Below, piece by piece: positions 26,401 to 32,644 of a stretch of DNA of 44,907 nucleotides. The translations under genes were made by a program, and so were the position numbers. Source of the DNA: an uncultured Alphaproteobacteria bacterium (GTDB taxonomy: Bacteria; Pseudomonadota; Alphaproteobacteria; RF32; CAG-239). The stretch is from NCBI GenBank assembly GCA_944393725.1, contig CALYBC010000010.1, positions 1 to 44,907 on the forward strand. The letters run 5' to 3'. The notes under the pieces are model-generated. The model was not told where the DNA came from. It was given only the letters and a program-made list of their open reading frames with translations, and did no database searches. The stretch's first letter is position 1; the number at the start of each line of letters is the position of its first letter.

Positions 26401-27240
26401 TTGCCCGAGGTAAAACCATTCGTCGCCGATTTTGGCGTCTGGGTTGGGCATAATCATGTAACCGTCAAAATCTGCGGTGATGGTTTGGCCGTTATCGTAG
26501 ATTGCCAAAACCTCACCTGATTTGACAGGGTCAAGATGTTTGAAATTGCGGCTTAGGCGGCCGGAGTTGGTTTTGGTGATATAATTTTTTAGGCTGATTA
26601 TTTGCGGAAGTTGGCAAGTCGGGGTGTTGATTGCAATACAGCCGTAGTGGGCAAGCACATTTAAAATGGCTTTTTGAGCAATCTCTATGGCATGAGATGA
26701 TTTGTGATAGCCGCATTCCAAGGTTATGCCGGTTTTGTTATGAGTAAAGGCATATTCTTCGGTGCAGAAATTGCTGATTTGCGGATTATCGGCATAGATT
26801 TGCGGCCAACCGGCGAGAGCAGTTTTGACCGGCATTAATGACAATAGCTCCTTGTTTTGCTCCGAGGGGTGGTCAATAAAGGCAAATTCGACATCGTCGG
26901 GGCAGTGGGTGGAATGTAAGTCGAGCATAACATCGCAAGAATTGATGTATTTGATAAGCTCATTGGCAATTTTTTCTTCGTTATTCTGTGGGTTGTTATG
27001 AAAGCAAACAACACGGTTTAGATTGATGTCAACAAAGCGGCGGTCTAGCTTGTTGGCCGCTTCGTTGACAACGGGGATAAAGGTTACCGTGCCTTTGATA
27101 ATTGAGAGCCGTTGTTCCTGCAAATCTTTGATAATGGCAAGTTGAGCATCACGACCGGCGGTTTCGTTGCCGTGAACGGCACCGAGAATTAAAATATCGG
27201 TTCCTTTTTGAGTTGAAGAAAATTGATAACTCTTAAACAT
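26398..27240 (-). CDS. Zinc deacylase of the AstE/aspartoacylase family
   Basis: A 280-aa M14-like zinc amidohydrolase. The family removes acyl groups from N-acyl amino acids (N2-succinylglutamate, N-acetylaspartate). Seen: zinc motif GAVHGNETAG (H23, E26), third ligand H109 in VMLDLHSTHCPDD, substrate Arg region RRFVDINLNRVV, and general base E175 in GITLECGYHKSSHA. A C-terminal beta domain follows (about 200-280; SGEVLAIYDNGQTITADFDGYMIMP). It starts 8 bp inside the end of the GNAT gene, so translation is coupled. The pairing of an acyltransferase with a deacylase is the best clue to substrate; no other arginine-catabolism gene is near, so true AstE function is doubtful. Confidence 0.82.
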   Translation of the reverse strand: MFKSYQFSSTQKGTDILILGAVHGNETAGRDAQLAIIKDLQEQRLSIIKGTVTFIPVVNEAANKLDRRFVDINLNRVVCFHNNPQNNEEKIANELIKYINSCDVMLDLHSTHCPDDVEFAFIDHPSEQNKELLSLMPVKTALAGWPQIYADNPQISNFCTEEYAFTHNKTGITLECGYHKSSHAIEIAQKAILNVLAHYGCIAINTPTCQLPQIISLKNYITKTNSGRLSRNFKHLDPVKSGEVLAIYDNGQTITADFDGYMIMPNPDAKIGDEWFYLGQ

Positions 27241-28069
27241 GGCGGCTACTCATAATGTGATTGGTGATAATACTGAAATTGAGCGGTTGGCGATTTTGAT
27301 TGCGTTGCGGTGAGGGCAAAACAAAAGAAATGCTGGCAGTTTGAGGATTGTAGCCACCGCCGATATAGCCTTTGGCCAAAAGGTTATCAATAACATTGAG
27401 GCGATTAAACGGAACAGCAATGCCATGACTGGTTTGTTTTTCTTCGTGGCAAAGATTGTGGTGCATAATGGCGATTTTGCCGTTATCGGAAGGGTCTGTT
27501 GCGGTGCCAATCATAGAAAAGCCGTTGTTAAAATACGGCGGCATATTCCAGTGGTTGTGGCGGTCAATAATTGAGGCAACGCCTTTACAATTTTGGGCGG
27601 CGGCTCTTTCCATGCGATAAGATATCATGATTTGGTTGAGCGAATTGCCGCGATAGGCCGGCAAAACACTGTCGCCGCCGAAAGCGGCAAGTTTGTCGTT
27701 TGGGGTGTTGAAAAAATTGCGAGGACAACCGGGGATTTCGTCGCAAAAGTCGGAATGATTGCGACAAATATGAAGATATGACATGGCAATTAGGTTTTTG
27801 CCATGAAACACGCCGATGTATTCATAATCGGGGGTGTCGATTATGTTTTGGTAGTAGGTTTGGTCGTGTTTGTGAATGAAGCACTCTTCGCCGGCACCCA
27901 AATGTTGGTAAATTTGGGCGGAAAGCTCACTCATGGCGGCAACATCGCCGGAGTTGAGGCGGCGAATGATGAAGTGATTGTTGCCGACAACTTCTTGGTT
28001 GTTGATTTTTTGCAGGCGGCCGCGCCAGAGAGATTGGTTGTTTAAGATGTATCTTTGAAGATTTTGCAT
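27233..28069 (-). CDS. GNAT-family N-acetyltransferase
   Basis: A 278-aa acyl-CoA-dependent N-acyltransferase. The GNAT core runs from about 32 to 195: FIIRRLNSGDVAAMSELSAQIYQHLG (first strand and helices), YEYIGVFHGKNLIAMSYLHI (beta 2-3), and SVLPAYRGNSLNQIMISYRMERA. The last corresponds to motif A with the acyl-CoA pyrophosphate loop. DRHNHWNMPPYFNNGFSMIG corresponds to motif B. About 80 extra residues at the C-terminus are not assigned. It is the first gene after the candidate attenuator at 28091-28219, and its SD is weak. Substrate is unknown, but cotranscription with the deacylase suggests both act on the same N-acyl compound. Confidence 0.72.
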   Translation of the reverse strand: MQNLQRYILNNQSLWRGRLQKINNQEVVGNNHFIIRRLNSGDVAAMSELSAQIYQHLGAGEECFIHKHDQTYYQNIIDTPDYEYIGVFHGKNLIAMSYLHICRNHSDFCDEIPGCPRNFFNTPNDKLAAFGGDSVLPAYRGNSLNQIMISYRMERAAAQNCKGVASIIDRHNHWNMPPYFNNGFSMIGTATDPSDNGKIAIMHHNLCHEEKQTSHGIAVPFNRLNVIDNLLAKGYIGGGYNPQTASISFVLPSPQRNQNRQPLNFSIITNHIMSSRHV

Positions 28070-28090
28070 TATTTTTCTTTCGTTTAAGCA

Positions 28091-28128
28091 TAAAAAAACG
28101 GGAGCTTGTTAAAGTTCCCGTTTTTGAT
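28091..28128 (-). terminator. Terminator in the leader of the GNAT/deacylase operon (attenuator)
   Basis: Minus strand: AAAAACGGGAACTT, loop TAAC, AAGCTCCCGTTTTTTT, one mismatch in a 14-bp stem, then a T-run. It lies 22 bp before the GNAT start codon and after the leader ORF at 28142-28219. Its 5' arm is complementary to part of that ORF (see the findings). Confidence 0.8.
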
Positions 28129-28141
28129 TGCACAATTTTTG

Positions 28142-28219
28142 CTATACAAACAGCCACAAGGCACGGGAACGGTGGTTCACGCGTTTAGACTTGAGTTGCT
28201 TGCATATAATTACCGACAT
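28142..28219 (-). CDS. Candidate 25-aa leader peptide of the GNAT/deacylase operon
   Basis: A 25-codon ORF (ATG at 28217-28219, TAG at 28142-28144) lies between a consensus promoter and an intrinsic terminator. CGAGG sits 6 to 7 bases before the ATG. The peptide begins MSVIICKQLKSKRV and ends SRALWLFV; it has Lys at 7, 10 and 12 and Arg at 13, 17 and 19. Codons 17-19 contain GTTCCCGT, which is exactly complementary to ACGGGAAC in the 5' arm of the terminator. This is the layout of a ribosome-stalling attenuator: a ribosome paused at or before codon 13 would leave this segment free to block the terminator. I do not recognise the peptide from any described leader. Confidence 0.55.
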   Translation of the reverse strand: MSVIICKQLKSKRVNHRSRALWLFV

Positions 28220-28253
28220 AAAAAACCTCGTTATTTGCGGTTAAGTTGGGGTG

Positions 28254-28282
28254 ATGATAGGTGTTTTTGTTGATTCTGTCAA
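28254..28282 (-). promoter_or_regulatory. Predicted promoter of the GNAT/deacylase operon
   Basis: Minus strand TTGACA (28277-28282), 17-base spacer, TATCAT (28254-28259). Expected start is near 28247, giving a leader of about 175 nt that covers the peptide and terminator. Confidence 0.7.
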
Positions 28283-28303
28283 TAGTAAAAAAAGAGCGGG
28301 ATG

Positions 28304-28345
28304 TAAAAAATCCGCGTTGTCGGGAGGACAAAGCGGATTTTTTTT
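28304..28345 (-). terminator. Terminator after the 175-aa orphan
   Basis: AAAAAATCCGC...GCGGATTTTTTT with an inner TTGTC/GACAA stem: a long hairpin with T-run that ends the minus-strand gene at 28347, just upstream of the promoter at 28254-28282. Confidence 0.8.
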
Positions 28346-28346
28346 G

Positions 28347-28874
28347 TTAAAGCCTTATGCTGGCTCTAAACTGTCGCGGTTTGCTGTTGACAGTTTTGTA
28401 GAGCCCGCGTTGGCGGACTTCGCTAAAGTCAACATAGAGACCATCGTCAGCCCAGATGGCTTGATTGAGCGGACGACCGCCTAGCGAGACGAGGAACTCA
28501 TTGAGATTGGCCAGCTCTTCGTCGGAGCAGGAGGCTAATCTTTGCCAGAGTTCACGGTTAGCACATCGGCATTTGGTGCCGTCGGCAAAAAGATTTTTGC
28601 AGTAGCGTTCGGCTTCGGCAAAAGGCAAGGCCTGATCGGTTCCATAGAGGATGAAGGCGGAATTGCCTATAATTATCCCCCAAGGAACTTTGTACTCCTT
28701 AGGTTCCCAAGAACTGGAGCCGTCAGTGAAGAGCACCTCGTAGGGATAGAACATGGATGTACTGTCTTCTTTGGCAGCTTGCTTCTTGTTTTGTTTTTTC
28801 CAGTGAGCTAAAAGCTCTGCACGGGAAAGCCCGATTTGTTTCATGGCTTCCTCAATAAATGCTACTTTGTCCAT
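28347..28874 (-). CDS. Orphan 175-aa protein
   Basis: Not recognised. No signal peptide or membrane segment. The N-terminal 35 residues look like a short helical or DNA-binding segment (AFIEEAMKQIGLSRAELLAHW, then KKQNKKQAAK). The remainder has a pattern distantly like DUF1566/FGE-type domains, with WGIIIGNSAFILYG, FAEAERYCKNLFADGTKCRCANRELWQRL and LNQAIWADDGLYVDFSEV. That resemblance is only a hint. Three Cys occur close together (YCKNLFADGTKCRC). There is no clear SD before ATG 28874. It is a single gene, ended by the terminator at 28304-28345. Confidence 0.65.
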   Translation of the reverse strand: MDKVAFIEEAMKQIGLSRAELLAHWKKQNKKQAAKEDSTSMFYPYEVLFTDGSSSWEPKEYKVPWGIIIGNSAFILYGTDQALPFAEAERYCKNLFADGTKCRCANRELWQRLASCSDEELANLNEFLVSLGGRPLNQAIWADDGLYVDFSEVRQRGLYKTVNSKPRQFRASIRL

Positions 28875-28940
28875 AAAATTATATTTTAAAAATTAATGTT
28901 ATCTGTTTTCAGAAATAGCATCTTTTGGACAAAAGTCAAC

Positions 28941-28978
28941 AAAAAATCCCTTGGTTTTGAAAACCAAAGGATTTTTTG
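28941..28978 (-). terminator. Terminator after the outer-membrane protein gene
   Basis: AAAAAATCCCTTGGTTTT...GAAAACCAAAGGATTTTTT is a near-perfect 17-bp stem with T-runs. Confidence 0.8.
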
Positions 28979-28984
28979 TTTTAT

Positions 28985-29530
28985 TTAACGGCTGGTAGGA
29001 ATTGTAATCCCGACCGTGAGGCCGAAATTTACTCCCCACCAACCGGTGTTTGTGCTGTGCCCTGGGCTATAATTTAAATCCAGTCCCAATCGGCTGTAGA
29101 ACATCCCGTAAGATGCTCTGATGCCAAGCCCCATGTTGAGAAGAGGGTCCGTGCGCAGCCAATCCGCCAACCCAACTCCGGCTTTGAAGAAAAATCCGAC
29201 TGGAAAATCCGGTGTCGTGTCGGCAATGACGCCGATTAAACCGGTGTTCTGGCGGCATTTCTCCGGTGTTAGTCCGGGGTTTTTCGCCCTGTATGCTTCC
29301 TCTGTTGAGAAGCTTGCAAAAACGCCGAGCTTACCTGGGAAAAGGTAAGCTATCTCGCCACCTAATCCGAGGCTGTTAAAGCCTGGATTGGTTATCGCAG
29401 AGGCAGATACTAATACCTGTCCGTTCTGTCTGTCCCACCTAAAGTTTGGGTCGTTGCTGCGGTTAGCAGCAAAAGACATGGTAGACATTGTAAGCATAAT
29501 CAAAGCGGCTGCAAATTTCATTGTTTTCAT
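28985..29530 (-). CDS. Small outer-membrane beta-barrel protein
   Basis: A 181-aa exported protein. The signal peptide is MKTMKFAAALIMLTMSTMSFA with cleavage after A21. The mature part has alternating hydrophobic and polar residues, many Gly and aromatics (LGLGGEIAYLFPGKLGVFASFS, GFFFKAGVGLADW, GLGIRASYGMFYSRLGLDLNYSPG, WWGVNFGLTVGITI), which fits an eight-stranded outer-membrane barrel. Two Cys-containing or loop segments lie in between. Family not identified. A consensus-like promoter (29634-29662) lies about 100 bp upstream, with TGACAAA repeats just beyond its -35. Confidence 0.7.
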   Translation of the reverse strand: MKTMKFAAALIMLTMSTMSFAANRSNDPNFRWDRQNGQVLVSASAITNPGFNSLGLGGEIAYLFPGKLGVFASFSTEEAYRAKNPGLTPEKCRQNTGLIGVIADTTPDFPVGFFFKAGVGLADWLRTDPLLNMGLGIRASYGMFYSRLGLDLNYSPGHSTNTGWWGVNFGLTVGITIPTSR

Positions 29531-29633
29531 ATTTTTGGTTTTATCGCCGTGGGAAATTATCTTCTTTGGGCGAAAGGGGCATCCTTGGTGACCCTATTTA
29601 ATAATAAACTGAATAATTTTTTCTTATGATTTA

Positions 29634-29662
29634 TTTATACCATATTTTGAGGGGTGGGTCAA
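29634..29662 (-). promoter_or_regulatory. Predicted promoter of the outer-membrane protein gene
   Basis: Minus strand TTGACC (29657-29662), 17-base spacer, TATAAA (29634-29639). Two TGACAAA-like sites lie immediately upstream (29668-29685). Confidence 0.6.
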
Positions 29663-29776
29663 GAGGTATTTGTCATTTTTGTCAATTTTTTATAAAAACG
29701 ATAAAATGTAGTAAAATCAAGGCTTGTGTGAGGAAAAGTGTCGGAAAAATCGCGGTTTTTTTTGTTACGGTTTTGT

Positions 29777-29806
29777 GACAATTTTGACAAATTTGTAAAA
29801 ATTGTC
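29777..29806. promoter_or_regulatory. 30-bp near-perfect palindrome, operator-like
   Basis: GACAATTTTGACAAA (29777-29791) and TTTGTAAAAATTGTC (29792-29806) are inverted copies with one mismatch in 15. Its centre, TGACAAATTTGTAA, closely matches TGACATATTTGTCA at 32141-32154. It lies in the non-coding gap between the outer-membrane protein gene and the repeat cluster. Confidence 0.55.
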
Positions 29807-29872
29807 GGAGAGTCGCCCAGGCCTGATGATTAAATAGTGTATTATTTAGGAAGGTGCTTGGGATTTGTTCTT

Positions 29873-30345
29873 ATTGTCATTCTTGGGACTTGTATTATTA
29901 ATTGAGGTTTGTTTTTTGTCATTTGGGGTGCATCTTCTCCATTGTCATTCTCATGCGGGCTTGTTTTTCTTTTTTTGTCATTCTCGGGCTTGTTTTTTCT
30001 TTTCGTCATTCTCGGGCCTGTTTTTTCTTTTCGTCATTCTCGGGCCTGTCCCGAGAATCTGATAAAAACAATGTGCTACAGCTTATGAGACCCTCGGGTC
30101 GGAGCCCGAGGGTGACAGGAGAGGGGAAGATCCTCGGAACAAGTCCGAGGATGACGACAGAGGGGAGATCCTCGGAACAAGTCCGAGGATGACTTTTTGT
30201 GGCGTCCGAGGATGACTTTTTTATCCGAGGGTGACTGGAGTGTGTTGTGGATGGTAATGACGACAGAGGGGAAGATCCTCGGAACAAGTCCGAGGATGAC
30301 TTTTTTATCTGATGATGACTTTTTGCGGTGTCCGAGAATCGAATA
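29873..30345. repeat. Large cluster of palindromic repeats (composite element, copy 2)
   Basis: This part of the 840-bp gap holds no believable gene. First come several copies of GTCATTCTCGGGC with T-rich spacers (29943-30050). Then a hairpin CTCGGGCCTGTCCCGAG, the linker AAAAACAATGTGC, and a series of units GATCCTCGGAACAAGTCCG plus AGGATGAC (complete at 30129-30155, 30167-30193 and 30274-30300, with partial copies between). The same order is seen at 778-930. Long ORFs in this stretch are translations of the repeats. Confidence 0.85.
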
Positions 30346-30370
30346 AAACAAAAAGCCGTTAGATGAATGT

Positions 30371-32089
30371 TTATCTGGAGTGCTGAGACACTTTGGATAC
30401 TTGTTTCTGAGCGGTTTTTTCTTTGGAAAAGGTTGGAGTATTGGCCAAAGAAGGATCGTAATCTTCGCAACAGTGCATCAAGATTCGTCTTAGGTGAGTC
30501 ATCTCCGAGGTGGCTATAAGATAATTTCCTTCGGCATTGGGAAGATTGCTGTTTTTGTAGGTACGGGAGTTGTTTTCGTAGTCCTTAATGTAGAAGTTAG
30601 CACTCTCTCCTTTGTGTTTTTCTGCATGGATGTCCCAAGAAGTATCCAGATACTGAATCATTAAGCTGTAGTTGTTGGGATCATTGAGAACTGCCGGGTC
30701 TTGGTTAGGGCAATTTGATGCTTCGGACAAGCGGTCGTTGTGGTGGATATTTACCTTGTTTGGAACTTTGGTGCAATTAACTAACTTTGGATTGACATCT
30801 TTGTAGTTTTTCATGCTTTCTATCCAAGCCGGCAAAAATTTGGCTTCGAAGCCTTTGAGCTCGCATTCTTGCTTGAGAGTTTGGTATATTTTTTGTGCAT
30901 TGTGACGAAATTCAAAAAACGGCATTTCTTCACCATGATTTTCGTATTCAGCAACCTCTTCCTTAGTGGCAAAAAACTTTTTCCAGATGTTGATATCCTC
31001 TTTTGATGGATGTGAATTGTCCGATTGTCCGACGGTGAGAAGTTGTCCCATGGTTTGAGCAAACTCTTGGTAGGGGCTGTCATTAACATTGGAGTGCAGT
31101 TCCGCAAAAGGGGTATCCTGACATGTTTCAACACTGTTTTGGTCTAAAAGAAAAGCTATATCGTAGCTGTTTAGTTTGTAGGCTTGCTCGGGCGAAATAT
31201 TGTAAGCGGCAAGGTTGCCGGCAACGCTATACGCTATTTTACGAAAGTTTTTACTGCATCTGACCGCATACCATTGCGGACTGAGCGGTTTGCCGTCTGC
31301 TCCTAAATCGAAAAACAGATACTCTTCCGGCTGGTATTTGGGCTTGTTGGTTTGTTCTAGATTGGGGTTCTTTTGCCAAATGGTTTTGAAAGTGTAAGAA
31401 AGTTTGTACAGATTGGTTCTGTCATTTGTTTCAGGGGCATAGAATCTTCCGGCGGCCATGCAACGCATAAATCCGGTTACGGCAGAGTCACTGCGACTGT
31501 CCTTGGCGGCAATTTCCGGCATTATTTTGCTGACCAGTTTTTCCGGTGCAACATTGTTAAGGTTTTTGGGAGATTCAAGAGCAAGTTGCAATATCTTTTC
31601 GGCAAGCTCCAAGCGAGTGGCAGGGTCTTGGGGAGTGTCGGGAATGTATTCGCCGGCCATGATGCGAGATACATTGTCGGTAATGTCGTTGAGATATTTT
31701 TTGGCGGTTTCGAGAACAAGTCGGCGTTCAAATACATGACGATATTTGTTAAACATGTCTGCCAGTGCTGCGTGGTCGGAAGAGCGAAATTCTTTTACCT
31801 GGGCTTTTTCTTCGTCAGTAAGGTATCGATTCAACATATTGGCTACTTGTTTATACTTTCTGGCACAGACAGCCTCGGTATTTTCAAGAAGTACCTTTAA
31901 AAACTTGGTGCGGTCATATTCAGAAGGGCTAAGCGGGTTTTCGGGGCCGTGGACACGAATGGTAACAACACCATTTTCTTTATCATTTTCTTTTGTGGTG
32001 GCTTGAGTGCTAACAACAGATTCTGCTGTTTGCGTGGGGCGAGTTATTCTGGTTCTTTTCTTTTTTTCAGGAGCGTTTTCTTCGGTCAT
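30371..32089 (-). CDS. Orphan 572-aa protein with a weak HNH-like C-terminal motif
   Basis: Not recognised. The N-terminus is basic and disordered (EKKKRTRITRPTQTAES). Residues about 55-500 are mostly helical, soluble, without membrane segments. Near 465-515 occur VNIHHNDRLSEASNC, then AVLNDPNNYSLMIQYLDTSWDIHAEKHKG. The order HH...NDPNN...H...H resembles the His-Asn-His core of HNH nucleases, but the spacing is loose and the fit is only suggestive. A Cys-rich stretch (LMHCCEDYD) and a Lys/Gln-rich tail follow. GAGG precedes the ATG. It is divergent from the 131-aa orphan, with a palindrome-rich gap between, and its 3' end meets the repeats at 30345. Confidence 0.7.
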   Translation of the reverse strand: MTEENAPEKKKRTRITRPTQTAESVVSTQATTKENDKENGVVTIRVHGPENPLSPSEYDRTKFLKVLLENTEAVCARKYKQVANMLNRYLTDEEKAQVKEFRSSDHAALADMFNKYRHVFERRLVLETAKKYLNDITDNVSRIMAGEYIPDTPQDPATRLELAEKILQLALESPKNLNNVAPEKLVSKIMPEIAAKDSRSDSAVTGFMRCMAAGRFYAPETNDRTNLYKLSYTFKTIWQKNPNLEQTNKPKYQPEEYLFFDLGADGKPLSPQWYAVRCSKNFRKIAYSVAGNLAAYNISPEQAYKLNSYDIAFLLDQNSVETCQDTPFAELHSNVNDSPYQEFAQTMGQLLTVGQSDNSHPSKEDINIWKKFFATKEEVAEYENHGEEMPFFEFRHNAQKIYQTLKQECELKGFEAKFLPAWIESMKNYKDVNPKLVNCTKVPNKVNIHHNDRLSEASNCPNQDPAVLNDPNNYSLMIQYLDTSWDIHAEKHKGESANFYIKDYENNSRTYKNSNLPNAEGNYLIATSEMTHLRRILMHCCEDYDPSLANTPTFSKEKTAQKQVSKVSQHSR

Positions 32090-32140
32090 TGTATAAGCCT
32101 CGTTGCTGTGGGTTATCCTTATTTATATTGTGCCTTTTTA

Positions 32141-32154
32141 TGACATATTTGTCA
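32141..32154. promoter_or_regulatory. Operator-like palindrome TGACA-N4-TGTCA
   Basis: TGACATATTTGTCA, a perfect inverted repeat with four central bases, about 50 bp upstream of the 572-aa orphan on the minus strand and 75 bp upstream of the divergent 131-aa orphan. A second inverted repeat, GACAAAT (32191-32197) with ATTTGTC (32214-32220), overlaps the promoter of the latter. Confidence 0.5.
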
Positions 32155-32188
32155 AAAAATAATTAATATCCGACAAAAAATATATATG

Positions 32189-32217
32189 TTGACAAATAGA
32201 CAAAAATATGCTAATTT
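32189..32217 (+). promoter_or_regulatory. Predicted promoter of the 131-aa orphan
   Basis: TTGACA (32189-32194), 17-base spacer, TAATTT (32212-32217). The -10 is moderate. It is overlapped by the GACAAAT/ATTTGTC inverted repeat. Confidence 0.45.
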
Positions 32218-32229
32218 GTCGCCGATAAA

Positions 32230-32625
32230 ATGATTATTAACCCTAAAAATATATTGCCTATGGAAAAAAATTTTTCCAGCTTAGACTTCTATGCTAAGCA
32301 CTTCAATGTACCGGTAGAAAGACTTTCCTGGTGCATTTTAAGAGTCGATAGGATTTCGTATGATGATTACTTAATCGGAATCGAAATTAAGGATTCCCGT
32401 CTGGTAATCAGCGTACAAGAATGCGCGTTAAGACGCCGCTCGCACAATTATGTGCCTTTTGCGGCAGAAATGCGGGAAACCTCTCGCGGTTATTACTTCA
32501 CCTCTCGTGAGGCAATAACCAAGAGTAAAAAGAAAGTGGAGATCTACTTGACCAGAAGTGATCTCCGGAATCTATACCGCGATAAGTGGTATGATTCCAA
32601 ATTTGATATAAAGGCTGCACCTTAG
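32230..32625 (+). CDS. Orphan 131-aa protein
   Basis: Not recognised. It begins with MIINPKNILPMEKNF; the inner Met at 32260 is an alternative start, and neither has a clear SD. The first ATG would leave almost no 5' leader behind the predicted promoter. The protein is small, basic and mixed alpha/beta (FYAKHFNVPVERLSWCILRV, YDDYLIGIEIKDSRLVISVQ, ECALRRRSHNYVPFA, KSKKKVEIYLTRSDLRNLY), without signal peptide or membrane segment. It lies divergent to the 572-aa orphan, and its stop codon is inside the loop of the terminator at 32611-32640. Confidence 0.65.
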   Translation: MIINPKNILPMEKNFSSLDFYAKHFNVPVERLSWCILRVDRISYDDYLIGIEIKDSRLVISVQECALRRRSHNYVPFAAEMRETSRGYYFTSREAITKSKKKVEIYLTRSDLRNLYRDKWYDSKFDIKAAP

Positions 32626-32640
32626 GGTGCGGCCTTTTTT
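32611..32640 (+). terminator. Terminator overlapping the end of the 131-aa orphan
   Basis: AAGGCTGCACC, loop TTAG, GGTGCGGCCTTTTTT with one G-T pair; the loop contains the stop codon. Confidence 0.8.
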
Positions 32641-32644
32641 GTGT

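Noticed and set aside
29865..30345. CRISPR-like array
   Set aside because: Units are palindromic but unequally spaced (11 to 81 bases), spacers are T-rich or degenerate repeats, and no cas gene is near.
30006..30470. Open reading frames of 91-154 aa across the repeat cluster, on both strands
   Set aside because: They are translations of the palindromic repeats (recurring Ser-Ser-Asp-Lys-Lys and Gly-Leu-Val-Pro-Arg-Ile blocks), have no SD, and overlap the end of the 572-aa gene.
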